A DNA stretch of 64,000 nucleotides, taken from the NCBI GenBank assembly GCA_022614805.1, contig JAKEHY010000009.1, forward strand, positions 1 to 64,000, given 5' to 3'. This DNA is from Candidatus Zixiibacteriota bacterium. Its GTDB lineage: Bacteria > Zixibacteria > MSB-5A5 > DSPP01. Below are positions 23,800-32,216 of the stretch, piece after piece; within the stretch, counting starts at the first letter, position 1, and each line of letters opens with the position of its first letter. Position numbers and translations under genes: made by a program. Under the pieces are notes generated by a model. The model did not search any database and had not been told where the DNA came from. It saw only the letters and a program-made list of their open reading frames with translations.

Positions 23800-25950
23800 A
23801 TGAACAGCATAAAAAGAGGGTTTATGCTATTTGGCATGACGGTCGGTATGGTATCGCCACAAATAGGCCAAACGGCCACCCCTCCGTCCGGCTCGGTTTC
23901 CCCCGCCAGCCCTACAACCAGTTGGAGCGGTGGCCCGTTCACCAGCGCCACCACAGACCCCACAGGGGCGGATTGTTCCAACTCCGAATGCGATAATTTC
24001 TTTTTGACCGTAAGCGGCTCCGACCCCAGCATACATAAAGTAACGGTCCGAATGGACTGGATTTCTCCTACTAATGATTTTGACTTGCGCGTCTACGACG
24101 ACTGTGGATGTCTGGTGGCACCAGCCTCCGCTCAAGGTTTTACCAATTTTGAGGAAGTTACATTCACCGCCGCCGCCGGAACGTATCGTGTGGAAGTGCT
24201 GGTTTTTGCAGTTGTAGGAGAATCTTACAGCGCCAACGCAAACCTCTTCACGGCGGCACCAGAGCCACCGACGGCGCTGCGAACGGCCAACTACCAGCTG
24301 TTCGACTTTATGTTTACTCCCGAGACAGGACTTCCCGAACAGCAGCGCAGTCTGGTCTTTATCGACCAGGATGTGGAACCCGAGATCGAGATTGACCGTT
24401 TCGGGACTATCTACATAAGCGCCATTCGTGGTGTGCCGGGGGGTGTTGACTTCTGGCGTTCTGACAACGCGGGAGCCAGCATCCAGTACCTCGGCCAACC
24501 GGATGGAACGCAAAATCCCAATCCAGCCGGGGCTGACTTTGAAGGGGGGGTGGGAGGAGGGGACGTTGATTTGGCTCTGGGCGACCCATTTTTCGTCGTC
24601 CCGCCCGTTTCGGGAGTGCCCGGAATACAGTCGACCGGCCGCATTTTTATCACCAGTCTTTGGCTGGGCTCGGCCACCCTCGCTACCTCGACAGACCGCG
24701 GAGAAAACTGGGTTCCCAATCCGTTTACCGTGGCAGCCTTGGACCGGCAGTGGAACGTGGCGAGAGGGGAAAAAACCCTTTATCAGAGCTCGCGTCGGCT
24801 GGCCCAGTTGGTTGAGGGCCAGCACTCGGTCTATTTGCAACGGGCTGACGATGGCGCTCTTTTCACCAAAGGGGCTTTTGTGCAAGACCCGGCGACGGGT
24901 GTGCAGGAAGAGGTGGCCGGTAACATCGCTATCACCAGCGACGGGGTCATCCACGGCTCGTTTGCCAGCCTGGACGGCCGCACCCTGTACGTTTACCGCT
25001 GCCCCAAATTCGGCACCGCCGGTGCCTGCGACCTGCCCGCGCCGCCGAACGAAGTTACCACCTGTCCCACCTGTTTTGATGTAGGGGCCGTTTTCACCGG
25101 CACCGGAAATTTGACCACCAACAACACCTTTCCGATTATCACGGTGGACAAGGGGGACAACCTCCACATAGCCTTTGGCGACCGCCAAAATGTTTATCTG
25201 ATGAGCTGCCCGGCCGGCTTGGATGCTACCAAGCCCGCAAACTGGACCAAGCCAGTGCCCCTGAACGCACCGGGCGTTTCCGGTTTCGAGTTCACCCGGA
25301 CCACGATGTTCCCCTGGGTTCGGGGCGGCGACCCGGGAAAAGTGGCGTGCATGTGGTATGGCAGCGACGTTCCTGGGGATCCCGACTGTCCCTGCTTTGA
25401 ACAACAGCAAGTCCCCTGGAAAATCATCTACGCACAGGTTGAAAACGCGCTGGCGGAAACACCCAATATCTTTCTTGATATTGCCAGCAAACAGTGCGGG
25501 GGTGTCATACATACCGGACAAATCTGCGGGCGCGGAACCGGCTGTCCGTCGGGTACCCGTGAGCTGGCTGAATACTCCTCTCTGACCGTGGACAATCAGG
25601 GATTTGCCAACATAGCGTATACGGGCACCTTTTTCTTTGACACCACCGAAGCCCCGCGGGGATGCAAAAACCCTCGTTTCACAGGTGCCATTACCTTCTT
25701 TACCAAATCGACCAAACAGCCGTTGATAATAAAACCCCCTGTGACTAAAGCGGAGTGCGAACATCCCGGCATCAGCAAAAAAGGGGATGGCACCACGTCA
25801 ACGACGAGCGGGCCACCAATCAGCACTACTGCCGGAACGTCGGAGCCAAGAAAGCCAACTCGGGCGCCTTCCTCGAATTTAAATTCTCCGGCACGGCCGT
25901 GGATATGCAGATTGCTCGCGGACCACGGGGTGGAAACGCCGAGGTCTTAA
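23800..25950 (+). CDS. Secreted beta-propeller-like protein, N-terminal part (frameshifted)
   Basis: Residues 1-25 look like a signal peptide. About 30-145 resemble a PPC-like beta-sandwich (FFLTVSGSDPSIHKVTVRMDW, DFDLRVYDDCGCLV). From about 160 to 640 the chain has Asp-box/BNR-like patterns (VDFWRSDNAGASIQYLG, LATSTDRGENWVPNPF, ITVDKGDNLHIAFGDRQN) of the sialidase-type six-bladed propeller. The frame then degenerates after a run of six A and four G at 25777-25786, and the expected continuation is found in the -1 frame (25755-26813). AAAGGAGG lies before ATG. It is likely an exported, cell-surface or released protein; the ligand is not known. Either one base is lost here or the assembly has an error. 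Confidence 0.7.
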   Translation: MNSIKRGFMLFGMTVGMVSPQIGQTATPPSGSVSPASPTTSWSGGPFTSATTDPTGADCSNSECDNFFLTVSGSDPSIHKVTVRMDWISPTNDFDLRVYDDCGCLVAPASAQGFTNFEEVTFTAAAGTYRVEVLVFAVVGESYSANANLFTAAPEPPTALRTANYQLFDFMFTPETGLPEQQRSLVFIDQDVEPEIEIDRFGTIYISAIRGVPGGVDFWRSDNAGASIQYLGQPDGTQNPNPAGADFEGGVGGGDVDLALGDPFFVVPPVSGVPGIQSTGRIFITSLWLGSATLATSTDRGENWVPNPFTVAALDRQWNVARGEKTLYQSSRRLAQLVEGQHSVYLQRADDGALFTKGAFVQDPATGVQEEVAGNIAITSDGVIHGSFASLDGRTLYVYRCPKFGTAGACDLPAPPNEVTTCPTCFDVGAVFTGTGNLTTNNTFPIITVDKGDNLHIAFGDRQNVYLMSCPAGLDATKPANWTKPVPLNAPGVSGFEFTRTTMFPWVRGGDPGKVACMWYGSDVPGDPDCPCFEQQQVPWKIIYAQVENALAETPNIFLDIASKQCGGVIHTGQICGRGTGCPSGTRELAEYSSLTVDNQGFANIAYTGTFFFDTTEAPRGCKNPRFTGAITFFTKSTKQPLIIKPPVTKAECEHPGISKKGDGTTSTTSGPPISTTAGTSEPRKPTRAPSSNLNSPARPWICRLLADHGVETPRS

Positions 25951-26813
25951 TCGATGGAGTCTCCCACGGCAAAGTGGACTTCTACCGTGCTCCATCTGAC
26001 CCAGCAAATCCTGATAACTCTGGGAAGAAGGATCTCACCTTTGGGGAGTTCGTAAGTTTCGCCACCGCGCCAGGCGAACACACTTTCCGACTGGAGGTGT
26101 TAAACGACAAACCGGAACCCGAGGATGCTCTAAAAGACATGATCTACGTGGATGGCTTCGTGGTCACTGGAGGGGAAGTCATAGGAACGGCAACCTCCAT
26201 CGAAATCTCAACTTTAACCGAGGGAACAATAGACCCGGTTGGTTTGGTCGCTCAATCCTTGACGGCCACGGCGGCGACCACTGGACTTAGCGGGGTTCTG
26301 GAAGTCCCAGAGGGTTCGGACTTGGACCTGTTATTGTTGGATCCGTCCGGCAACTTGGTGAGCCAGTCAAGCACGGCGGGCCCCACCGAAGTGGTACGCT
26401 TTACCCCTTCGGCTCTCGGCCCCTACTCCTTCCAGGTATTAAATAAAAAAGCCGCGCTTAGCCCATATACACTCTATTTGATTACAACCGAACAGGCGGG
26501 GACATCTCCGAAAGCAATCGGTGACGCGGACATCGACGCCCAAAGGCCGCTCGTTTTTTCGCTTTCGCAGAACTACCCCAATCCCTTCAACGCCAAGACG
26601 GTTATTCGTTACGCGCTGCCCGCCGAAAGCCAAGTGCAGCTTAAGTTGTACAATCTACTGGGCCAGGAGGTGGCCAGCTTGGTGAACGCACGCCAGCCGG
26701 CCGGTAATTACCAAATCAGCTTCACGGCGGACAAACTGGCCAGCGGGGTATACTTCTATAAGCTCAAAGCCGATGAGGAGATTGCCGTTAAGAAAATGAT
26801 GGTGGTCAAATAG
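25755..26813 (+). CDS. Secreted protein, C-terminal part with sorting-like domain (other frame)
   Basis: This frame has no good start of its own. Sense begins about 25780 and carries a beta-sandwich (SGAFLEFKFSGTAVDMQIA..., AEVLIDGVSHGKVDFYR), a PPC-like domain (about 26230-26470) and a C-terminal type A sorting-like domain with NYPNPFN, TVIRYALP, VQLKLYNLLGQEV, GVYFYKL and KKMMVVK. This last domain is typical of proteins exported in FCB bacteria. The first 8-10 codons of the frame are not meaningful. It completes the protein begun at 23800, with a single-base deletion at about 25777-25790 as the simplest explanation. The gene is followed by a strong terminator. Confidence 0.75.
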   Translation: MRTSRHQQKRGWHHVNDERATNQHYCRNVGAKKANSGAFLEFKFSGTAVDMQIARGPRGGNAEVLIDGVSHGKVDFYRAPSDPANPDNSGKKDLTFGEFVSFATAPGEHTFRLEVLNDKPEPEDALKDMIYVDGFVVTGGEVIGTATSIEISTLTEGTIDPVGLVAQSLTATAATTGLSGVLEVPEGSDLDLLLLDPSGNLVSQSSTAGPTEVVRFTPSALGPYSFQVLNKKAALSPYTLYLITTEQAGTSPKAIGDADIDAQRPLVFSLSQNYPNPFNAKTVIRYALPAESQVQLKLYNLLGQEVASLVNARQPAGNYQISFTADKLASGVYFYKLKADEEIAVKKMMVVK

Positions 26814-26831
26814 AACAGGTGCGCCAAAAAA

Positions 26832-26869
26832 CGGGCGGGGACTTTTACAAGTCCCCGCCCGGATTTTTT
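26832..26869 (+). terminator. Terminator after the secreted protein
   Basis: Thirteen perfectly paired bases (CGGGCGGGGACTT and its complement), a 4-base loop, then GATTTTTT. Confidence 0.9.
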
Positions 26870-26997
26870 AACGCGCCCTGATTAAGTTCCTTTTGGTTCG
26901 GTAAATTCTTCCCCGCCTTGCCCGAGGAGAACGGTTTATTGTCATTGTAAGAAATTTGAAGCTAAATTTTCAGCCCGACCATTCGCATACTTTTTTC

Positions 26998-27026
26998 TTG
27001 ACAAATCACGGCGGAGGCTTTCATTA
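26998..27026 (+). promoter_or_regulatory. Candidate promoter for the FG-GAP protein
   Basis: TTGACA (26998-27003) is perfect; the best -10 (TCATTA, 27021-27026) is weak at 17 bases. The transcript would begin about 40 bases before the start at 27070. Confidence 0.35.
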
Positions 27027-27069
27027 GAAGCAACCAAATTTTTGGGGCCGAAAACTGGAGGATGCCTTC

Positions 27070-29445
27070 TTGACGCGAAGACGAGTTTTTTCAACAATGC
27101 TGCTGGCACTCCTGCCCGTCTCTCTATATGCCTTTGAACCCCTCTTCAATACCTGGATAAGCTATGACGTGGGGAATCTTCCCCTTGCGGTAACCGCCGC
27201 CGACGTCGATGGAGATGGGGATTTGGATTTGGTGACCACCAACCGGGGCCACCATTGGTTTCTGCAAGACAGCACGGTATCGGTATTAAAGAACAATGGG
27301 GATGGAAGTTTTGCCTCCCGCTCGGACTACGTGGTGGGAGGCCATCCCACCTCCGTCGTCCCCAGCGATTTGAACGGAGACGGGGATTTGGACCTGGCCG
27401 TAGCCGCCGAAGATGGGTATCTCTATACTATGACCAACGACGGAACCGGGTCCTTTGGGGACAAAACCGGCTACTTTTTGGAAATCGGGTACTACCCCTC
27501 GATTTCCGCCTCGGATTTGGACGGCGACGGGGACTCCGATTTGGCCGTAAGCGACTATGGAAACAGTCGGTTTCACATTTTGAAAAATAATGGAGGGGGA
27601 AGTTTCGATACCATAACTACCTATGCGGCCACCGCTCCACCCGTCGCAATTTTTGTTGCGGATTTGGATGGAAACAGCTATGGCGATATTGTCTTGTCCA
27701 ACGAAAGAGGGGCCCACAAAGTTACTGTCGCATTAAATGCAGGAGACGGCACCTTTACCCCCGGCGCCAGCTACGGAACCAGCACGCTGGGCTCCGGCAC
27801 GGTTTTCGCCTCCGACCTGGATGCCGACGGCGATTTGGACTTGGCCGTTGCGAATTCATACGACAGCACCGTCACGGTGCTGAAAAATAACGGCCTCGGA
27901 ATCTTTATCGACGAGGCCGACTATCCGGCCGGCAGAGACCCGAGCTCGGTTTTTGCCGCCGACCTCGACGGCGACGGCGACCAAGACCTGGCGGTTGCCA
28001 ACCTGCACGGGCACAGCCTTTCCGTTCTCTTAAACACGGGGAATGGAACATTTGCTTCGAAAGCGGATTATGAGGTGGGTTTGGTTCCGATGTCGGTTTT
28101 CTGTGCCGACCTGGACGGGGACGGCGACCGGGATATGGCCGCCGCCAATTACTGGAGCCACAGCGTGGCCGTTATGAAAAACAACGGAGACGGAAGCTTT
28201 GCACGGGAAACCTCCCATCCGGCGGGAGCCGGTCTGGTTGGGGTGCTGGTCGCAGATTTGGACGGAGACACCAAGCGAGACCTGGTTGCCTTAAACAGCG
28301 GTGGCAACACCGTGTCGGTGTGGAGAAACCGAGGAGAAGGGAACTTCGATACTCGGGCCGACTACGCTGCCGGAACCCTTCCGACAACCATCCTGGCGTC
28401 TGACCTGGATCAGGACTTGCATTTGGACCTGGTAACGACAAACCCGGAAGAGAAAAGTCTTTCCATTATTAAGAACAACGGGGATGGGGGCTTCGCCGCC
28501 CGAGTTGAACTCAAATTAGGGGTCCACCCTTGCGCGCTGGCCTCCTCCGACCTGGACCGGGACGGAGATTTCGACCTGGCGGTTGCGGATGACAGTCTGA
28601 ACACCGTTTTGGTGCTGCTAAACGTCGGCTTCGGAAATTTTGCCGACCCCGTTGGTTATACCGTCGGGGAGGCTCCGGTCGACCTTCTGGCCGCCGACCT
28701 TGACGGGGACAAAGACGTTGATTTGGCCGTGGCGAACCGGAATTCCGCCACCCTTTCCATCCTTCAAAACACGGGGACGGGAACCTTTGGGGATGCAGCC
28801 GTATACGATGTGCAAACCGGTCCGCTTTCTGTCTATGCCTCCGATTTGGATGGGGATAAGGCCCCGGACTTGGCGATAGTGATTGCACCCGGGCCGGGAA
28901 TGCCCGTCGGCGGCGTCTCGGTCTTGAAAAACAAAGGGGATGGCACCTTTTCCCCCGGAGAGAGTTACCGGGCGGGCATTTATCCCGTTTCCGTTGTTGC
29001 CTCCGATTTGGACGGAGATGCCGATGCGGACCTCGCGGTTGCGAATTCGCGCAGCAGTTCTGTTTCCGTACTTTTGAACGCCGGCCAGGGGGGCTTTACC
29101 GAGCGCCAGGATTACGGAACTGGAGTTACGCCGACTTCGCTGTCCGCCGCGGACTTGGACCAGGACGGAGACCAAGACGTTGTCGTGGCCAACTACTCCG
29201 GCAGCACGGTCTCCGTATTAATGAACCGGGCCAACAGGGGGTGTGCGTTAAAACGTGGAGACTTAAACCATGATTGTTTTTTAACGGCGGAAGACATCAT
29301 ACTGGAGATAAACTGCTTTAGCCAGGGGCTCGGCGACTGCCGTCTGGAATTAACCGATCTTAATTGTGACGGAGAATTGACGGCGTCAGACGTGGTTTTG
29401 CTGCTCGGCACCTTTTTTGCGGAAACGCCCCTCCCCTGTCCGTAA
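27070..29445 (+). CDS. Secreted FG-GAP/VCBS repeat protein with C-terminal dockerin
   Basis: The protein (791 residues) has a signal peptide (to about residue 22), then fourteen FG-GAP/VCBS repeats of about 50 residues, each with a Ca2+-binding loop of the form D-x-D-G-D-G-D-x-D-L (ADVDGDGDLDLV, SDLNGDGDLDLA and so on). Fourteen repeats fit two seven-bladed propellers. The last ~70 residues are a type I dockerin: two EF-hand-like loops (GDLNHDCFLTAEDI and TDLNCDGELTASDV) with Cys residues. Dockerins bind cohesins; none is in the window. The start is TTG at 27070 with GGAGG 8 bases upstream. A 3-codon ATG ORF (27062) ends at TGA overlapping that start. Function: probably a calcium-dependent adhesin or matrix protein. 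Confidence 0.85.
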   Translation: MTRRRVFSTMLLALLPVSLYAFEPLFNTWISYDVGNLPLAVTAADVDGDGDLDLVTTNRGHHWFLQDSTVSVLKNNGDGSFASRSDYVVGGHPTSVVPSDLNGDGDLDLAVAAEDGYLYTMTNDGTGSFGDKTGYFLEIGYYPSISASDLDGDGDSDLAVSDYGNSRFHILKNNGGGSFDTITTYAATAPPVAIFVADLDGNSYGDIVLSNERGAHKVTVALNAGDGTFTPGASYGTSTLGSGTVFASDLDADGDLDLAVANSYDSTVTVLKNNGLGIFIDEADYPAGRDPSSVFAADLDGDGDQDLAVANLHGHSLSVLLNTGNGTFASKADYEVGLVPMSVFCADLDGDGDRDMAAANYWSHSVAVMKNNGDGSFARETSHPAGAGLVGVLVADLDGDTKRDLVALNSGGNTVSVWRNRGEGNFDTRADYAAGTLPTTILASDLDQDLHLDLVTTNPEEKSLSIIKNNGDGGFAARVELKLGVHPCALASSDLDRDGDFDLAVADDSLNTVLVLLNVGFGNFADPVGYTVGEAPVDLLAADLDGDKDVDLAVANRNSATLSILQNTGTGTFGDAAVYDVQTGPLSVYASDLDGDKAPDLAIVIAPGPGMPVGGVSVLKNKGDGTFSPGESYRAGIYPVSVVASDLDGDADADLAVANSRSSSVSVLLNAGQGGFTERQDYGTGVTPTSLSAADLDQDGDQDVVVANYSGSTVSVLMNRANRGCALKRGDLNHDCFLTAEDIILEINCFSQGLGDCRLELTDLNCDGELTASDVVLLLGTFFAETPLPCP

Positions 29446-29475
29446 CGTATAGGGCGTCCAGATTTTGAAATCGGG

Positions 29476-29560
29476 GAGCGGAGTCTTTTTTATTCTTCCG
29501 CCCCGGTAAGAGCGTAGCAAACAAGGGGTCAAAAATAAGGCGGGCTTGCGCCCGCCTAGA
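29476..29560 (+). terminator. Hairpin region after the FG-GAP gene
   Basis: GGGG(A)GCGGA pairs with TCCGCCCC around a T-rich loop at 29475-29506. Further on, GGCGGGC/GCCCGCC forms a second hairpin (about 29541-29557), which on the minus strand leads to TTATTTTT. The second lies between the convergent ends of this gene and pilT. Confidence 0.4.
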
Positions 29561-29581
29561 CCCCCCTCTACTCCTAAAGGA

Positions 29582-30697
29582 CTAAACCCCCTTCGGCTCG
29601 GAAAATTCCTCCCAGCCCCGTTCGGCGGCGCCGGTGATGCCCCGCAGACGCAGGTCGAAATCGTCCGGGTTGGAGGCTTGAGCGAGCGCCTCCTCGTACG
29701 AAATGACGCCGGCCCGATAGAGCTTCATAATCGACTGGTCGAAGCTCTGCATGCCGTACTGCACGCCGCCGGACTGGATGAGTTCCATAATGGCGCTGCT
29801 CTTGGTGGGATCGATAACCGCTTCCCGAATGGAGCCCGTATTAATCAGGATTTCAATGGCCGGCACCCGGCCCGGCCCATCGGAACGAGGCAGGAGGCGC
29901 TGGGAAATCACCGCCTTCAGCGTGCCCGCCAGCAAAAGCCGGATTTGCTGGTGCTGGTGGGGCGGGAAAAAGGAGATGATGCGCGAGATGGTCTCGATGG
30001 CGTTCAAAGTATGCAGGGTGGTCAAAACCAGATGCCCGGTGTCGGCCGCCGTCAGGGCAATCGACATCGTATCGATGTCCCGAATCTCACCGATGAGAAT
30101 CACGTTGGGGTCCTGACGGAAAGCGTGCTTTAAGGCGGAGGCGAAAGTCTCCGTGTCCCCCCCCACTTCCCGCTGGGAGATAATCGATTTTTTGTCCCGG
30201 TAGATGTACTCGATGGGATCTTCGATGGTCAAAATGTTTTCGCTGCGGGTGGAGTTGATTTCTTCAATCATGGCCGCCAGCGAGGTGGACTTTCCGGAGC
30301 CGGTGGTGCCGGTGACCAAAATGATTCCGCGCCGGCTGTCGCACAGTTTCTTGATGGTTTCCGGCAGGTTCAGCTCTTCAAAAGAGGGAATGACGGCATT
30401 GACCACGCGGATGGCGATGCCCGAGGTGGAGCGCTGGCGGTAGATGTTGATGCGGAAACGCCCCATTTTGGCCACCGTCAAGGCCAGGTCCATTTCGTGC
30501 TTGGCGGCAAACTTTTCTTTCTGCTTTTCGGTCAGGATTTGCTCGATCATCTGGTCAACCGCTTCCTGATTAACGGGCTCGCTCTCCAGGGGCAAAAGCC
30601 GCCCGTCCACCCGGACGGTCGGCCGGATGCCGACCCGGACGTGCAAATCCGACCCCTTGCGGGTCAAAAGCTCGGTTAGCATCTGCTTTAAGGTCAT
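29582..30697 (-). CDS. pilT: Type IV pilus retraction ATPase
   Basis: A hexameric secretion-type ATPase that drives pilus disassembly and twitching. The 371-residue sequence starts MTLKQMLTELLTRKGSDLHV, has Walker A GTTGSGKST at 130-138, the Asp box ILTIEDPIEYI, the Walker B FRQDPNVILIGEIRD, the His box TADTGHLVLTTLHT and the PilT-specific AIRVVN and SLFxPHQ-like SFFPPHQHQQI. The C-terminal extension is that of PilT, not PilB. It is the last gene of the first pilus cluster; a hairpin terminator lies between it and pilQ, so it may have its own promoter in the 174-base gap. A paired PilB is in the second cluster. Confidence 0.95.
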   Translation of the reverse strand: MTLKQMLTELLTRKGSDLHVRVGIRPTVRVDGRLLPLESEPVNQEAVDQMIEQILTEKQKEKFAAKHEMDLALTVAKMGRFRINIYRQRSTSGIAIRVVNAVIPSFEELNLPETIKKLCDSRRGIILVTGTTGSGKSTSLAAMIEEINSTRSENILTIEDPIEYIYRDKKSIISQREVGGDTETFASALKHAFRQDPNVILIGEIRDIDTMSIALTAADTGHLVLTTLHTLNAIETISRIISFFPPHQHQQIRLLLAGTLKAVISQRLLPRSDGPGRVPAIEILINTGSIREAVIDPTKSSAIMELIQSGGVQYGMQSFDQSIMKLYRAGVISYEEALAQASNPDDFDLRLRGITGAAERGWEEFSEPKGV

Positions 30698-30824
30698 TTC
30701 ATCCTCGCGGCCGCACGTGAAGGCGCCCCTGCTTTTCCGACGTTCCGGTCAAAAGACCCCACATTCATTTATCGGCCTGAACGCAAAAGAATTGAACGGA
30801 TGGCCACGAGCCGGTTTGAAAATC

Positions 30825-30852
30825 CAAAAAAAGCCCCGCTTGCGCGGGGCCT
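30825..30852 (-). terminator. Terminator after pilQ
   Basis: GCCCCGC/GCGGGGC with a TTGC loop; the minus-strand exit is a run of T from 30832 to 30825. Confidence 0.8.
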
Positions 30853-30871
30853 TGAGGCGGCTGGATAACGG

Positions 30872-32191
30872 TTAATTTTTCCTTTCGGAGGTGTCCGGCA
30901 GCATGCCGGTCGGCTTGGCCTGCATGGTCTCCGTGTCCACGATGGTCGGGGTCACGAAAATGACCAGGTCCTTGTCCACCGTTTCCTTGCGGGTGTAGCG
31001 GAACAGATAGCCGAGCAGCGGGATATCCTTCAAAATCGGTATGCCGGTGTTGGTCTTACGCTCGTCCTTGGTGGTCAACCCGCCGATGACTGCGGTTTGT
31101 CCGTTTTCCACCACCACATTGGTGACGGCGTTGGAGGTGTTGATGATGACCCCGTTCGGGTCGAACTGGTAGGAGCTTTTTTCCGGCCGAAGCTGCAACA
31201 AAATTTTGTTATGCTCGGTCACGTGGGGGATAACCTTCAAAACGGTTCCCACGTCGTAGAAGGTAATGACCGTATTGCCGGAGGCATCGAATTGCTTGAT
31301 GGGGATTTTCTGCCCCACTTGAACGATCGCCTCCTTGTTGTCCACGGTGGTAATCTCCGGATGGGAAACGATTTTAATCTTTCCGTCCGTCGCCAAAGCC
31401 GTGATGCGGGCCTGCACATCCGGCCAAGCCACGCTGGAGGTTTTTAACTGCACGTCCGCAATCGGCGAGGAAGTCTGGTTCGCGTTCTGCTGAATGATGG
31501 CCTCTTCCAGGTCGGCTCCCGCCGAATTATCTTGCCAAGTAGCGCTCCAATTGATGCCCAACTCAAATAGATAGCGGTCCTCGATTTCAACCAGTTGGGT
31601 GGAGATTTTAATCTGCTTGGTCTCCAAATCCAGCTTGTGCACAAACTCCTCCACCCGGTCGATGTTTTTGGGGAGCTCGCTGACGATAAGCGAGTTGGTG
31701 CGCTGGTCAATTTCGACTTTACCCCGTTCGGACAGCATCGATTTGACCGCTTTCTGCATATCGGTGGCGGAGGCGTTGTAAACCGGAATGATGCGGACCT
31801 CCAAAGGGGTCAGAAGTTTATGCTCGGCGATGCGCTTCGCATTTTCTGCCTGCTCGGTCAGATATTCCTTCATTGGAACGATGCGAATGTAGCCCCGCTC
31901 TTCGACGGCCATCAAAGAATAGGTCTTGGTGATGATGTCCAAAGCCTGCTCCCAGGTCACGTCAGTAAGCGAAATGGTTACCTGACCGGTCACCAAAGGG
32001 CTGACCACGATGTTGATTTTCCCGCGGTCGGCCAGCATGGAGAAGACCGAGCGGACGTCGGCGTTCTGGAAAACCAAAGAACGCATCTTCTGGTTTTCCC
32101 CCTGCGGCCTCGCCGGCCCGGCCGAAAGCACCAAGAGAAGAAAGGCACCCAGAAGGAGCACCCTTTTATTGAGAACAGCACGCGTATTCAT
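30872..32191 (-). CDS. pilQ: Type IV pilus secretin PilQ (short, no AMIN domain)
   Basis: A 439-residue outer-membrane secretin that forms the pilus exit ring. After a signal peptide (cut near ARPQ), it has an STN-like domain (SLVFQNADVRSVFSMLADRGKINIVV, about 37-90), an N1 domain (YNASATDMQKAVKSMLSERG...), and the C-terminal secretin barrel with the VPILKDIPLLGYLF-type end (GIPILKDIPLLGYLFRYT) and DLVIFVTPTIV. It lacks the N-terminal AMIN domains of typical PilQ; the neighbouring upstream gene supplies an AMIN domain instead. It lies 25 bases after the AMIN-PilP gene and before a terminator. Confidence 0.93.
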   Translation of the reverse strand: MNTRAVLNKRVLLLGAFLLLVLSAGPARPQGENQKMRSLVFQNADVRSVFSMLADRGKINIVVSPLVTGQVTISLTDVTWEQALDIITKTYSLMAVEERGYIRIVPMKEYLTEQAENAKRIAEHKLLTPLEVRIIPVYNASATDMQKAVKSMLSERGKVEIDQRTNSLIVSELPKNIDRVEEFVHKLDLETKQIKISTQLVEIEDRYLFELGINWSATWQDNSAGADLEEAIIQQNANQTSSPIADVQLKTSSVAWPDVQARITALATDGKIKIVSHPEITTVDNKEAIVQVGQKIPIKQFDASGNTVITFYDVGTVLKVIPHVTEHNKILLQLRPEKSSYQFDPNGVIINTSNAVTNVVVENGQTAVIGGLTTKDERKTNTGIPILKDIPLLGYLFRYTRKETVDKDLVIFVTPTIVDTETMQAKPTGMLPDTSERKN

Positions 32192-32216
32192 CAGCCACCT
32201 CTCTTTTTTCTATTTT

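Noticed and set aside
23827-25764. 645-codon open frame on the minus strand opposite the secreted protein
   Set aside because: Its product is a mirror of the coding frame (low-complexity, rich in Gly/Arg), has no domain pattern and overlaps a gene with clear beta-domain signatures.
25770-25790. Programmed -1 frameshift at AAAAAAGGGG
   Set aside because: The zero-frame codons are AGC AAA AAA GGG, which does not match a good slippery heptamer, no downstream stem-loop or upstream Shine-Dalgarno stimulator was seen, and a homopolymer indel is simpler. Kept only as an alternative in the finding.
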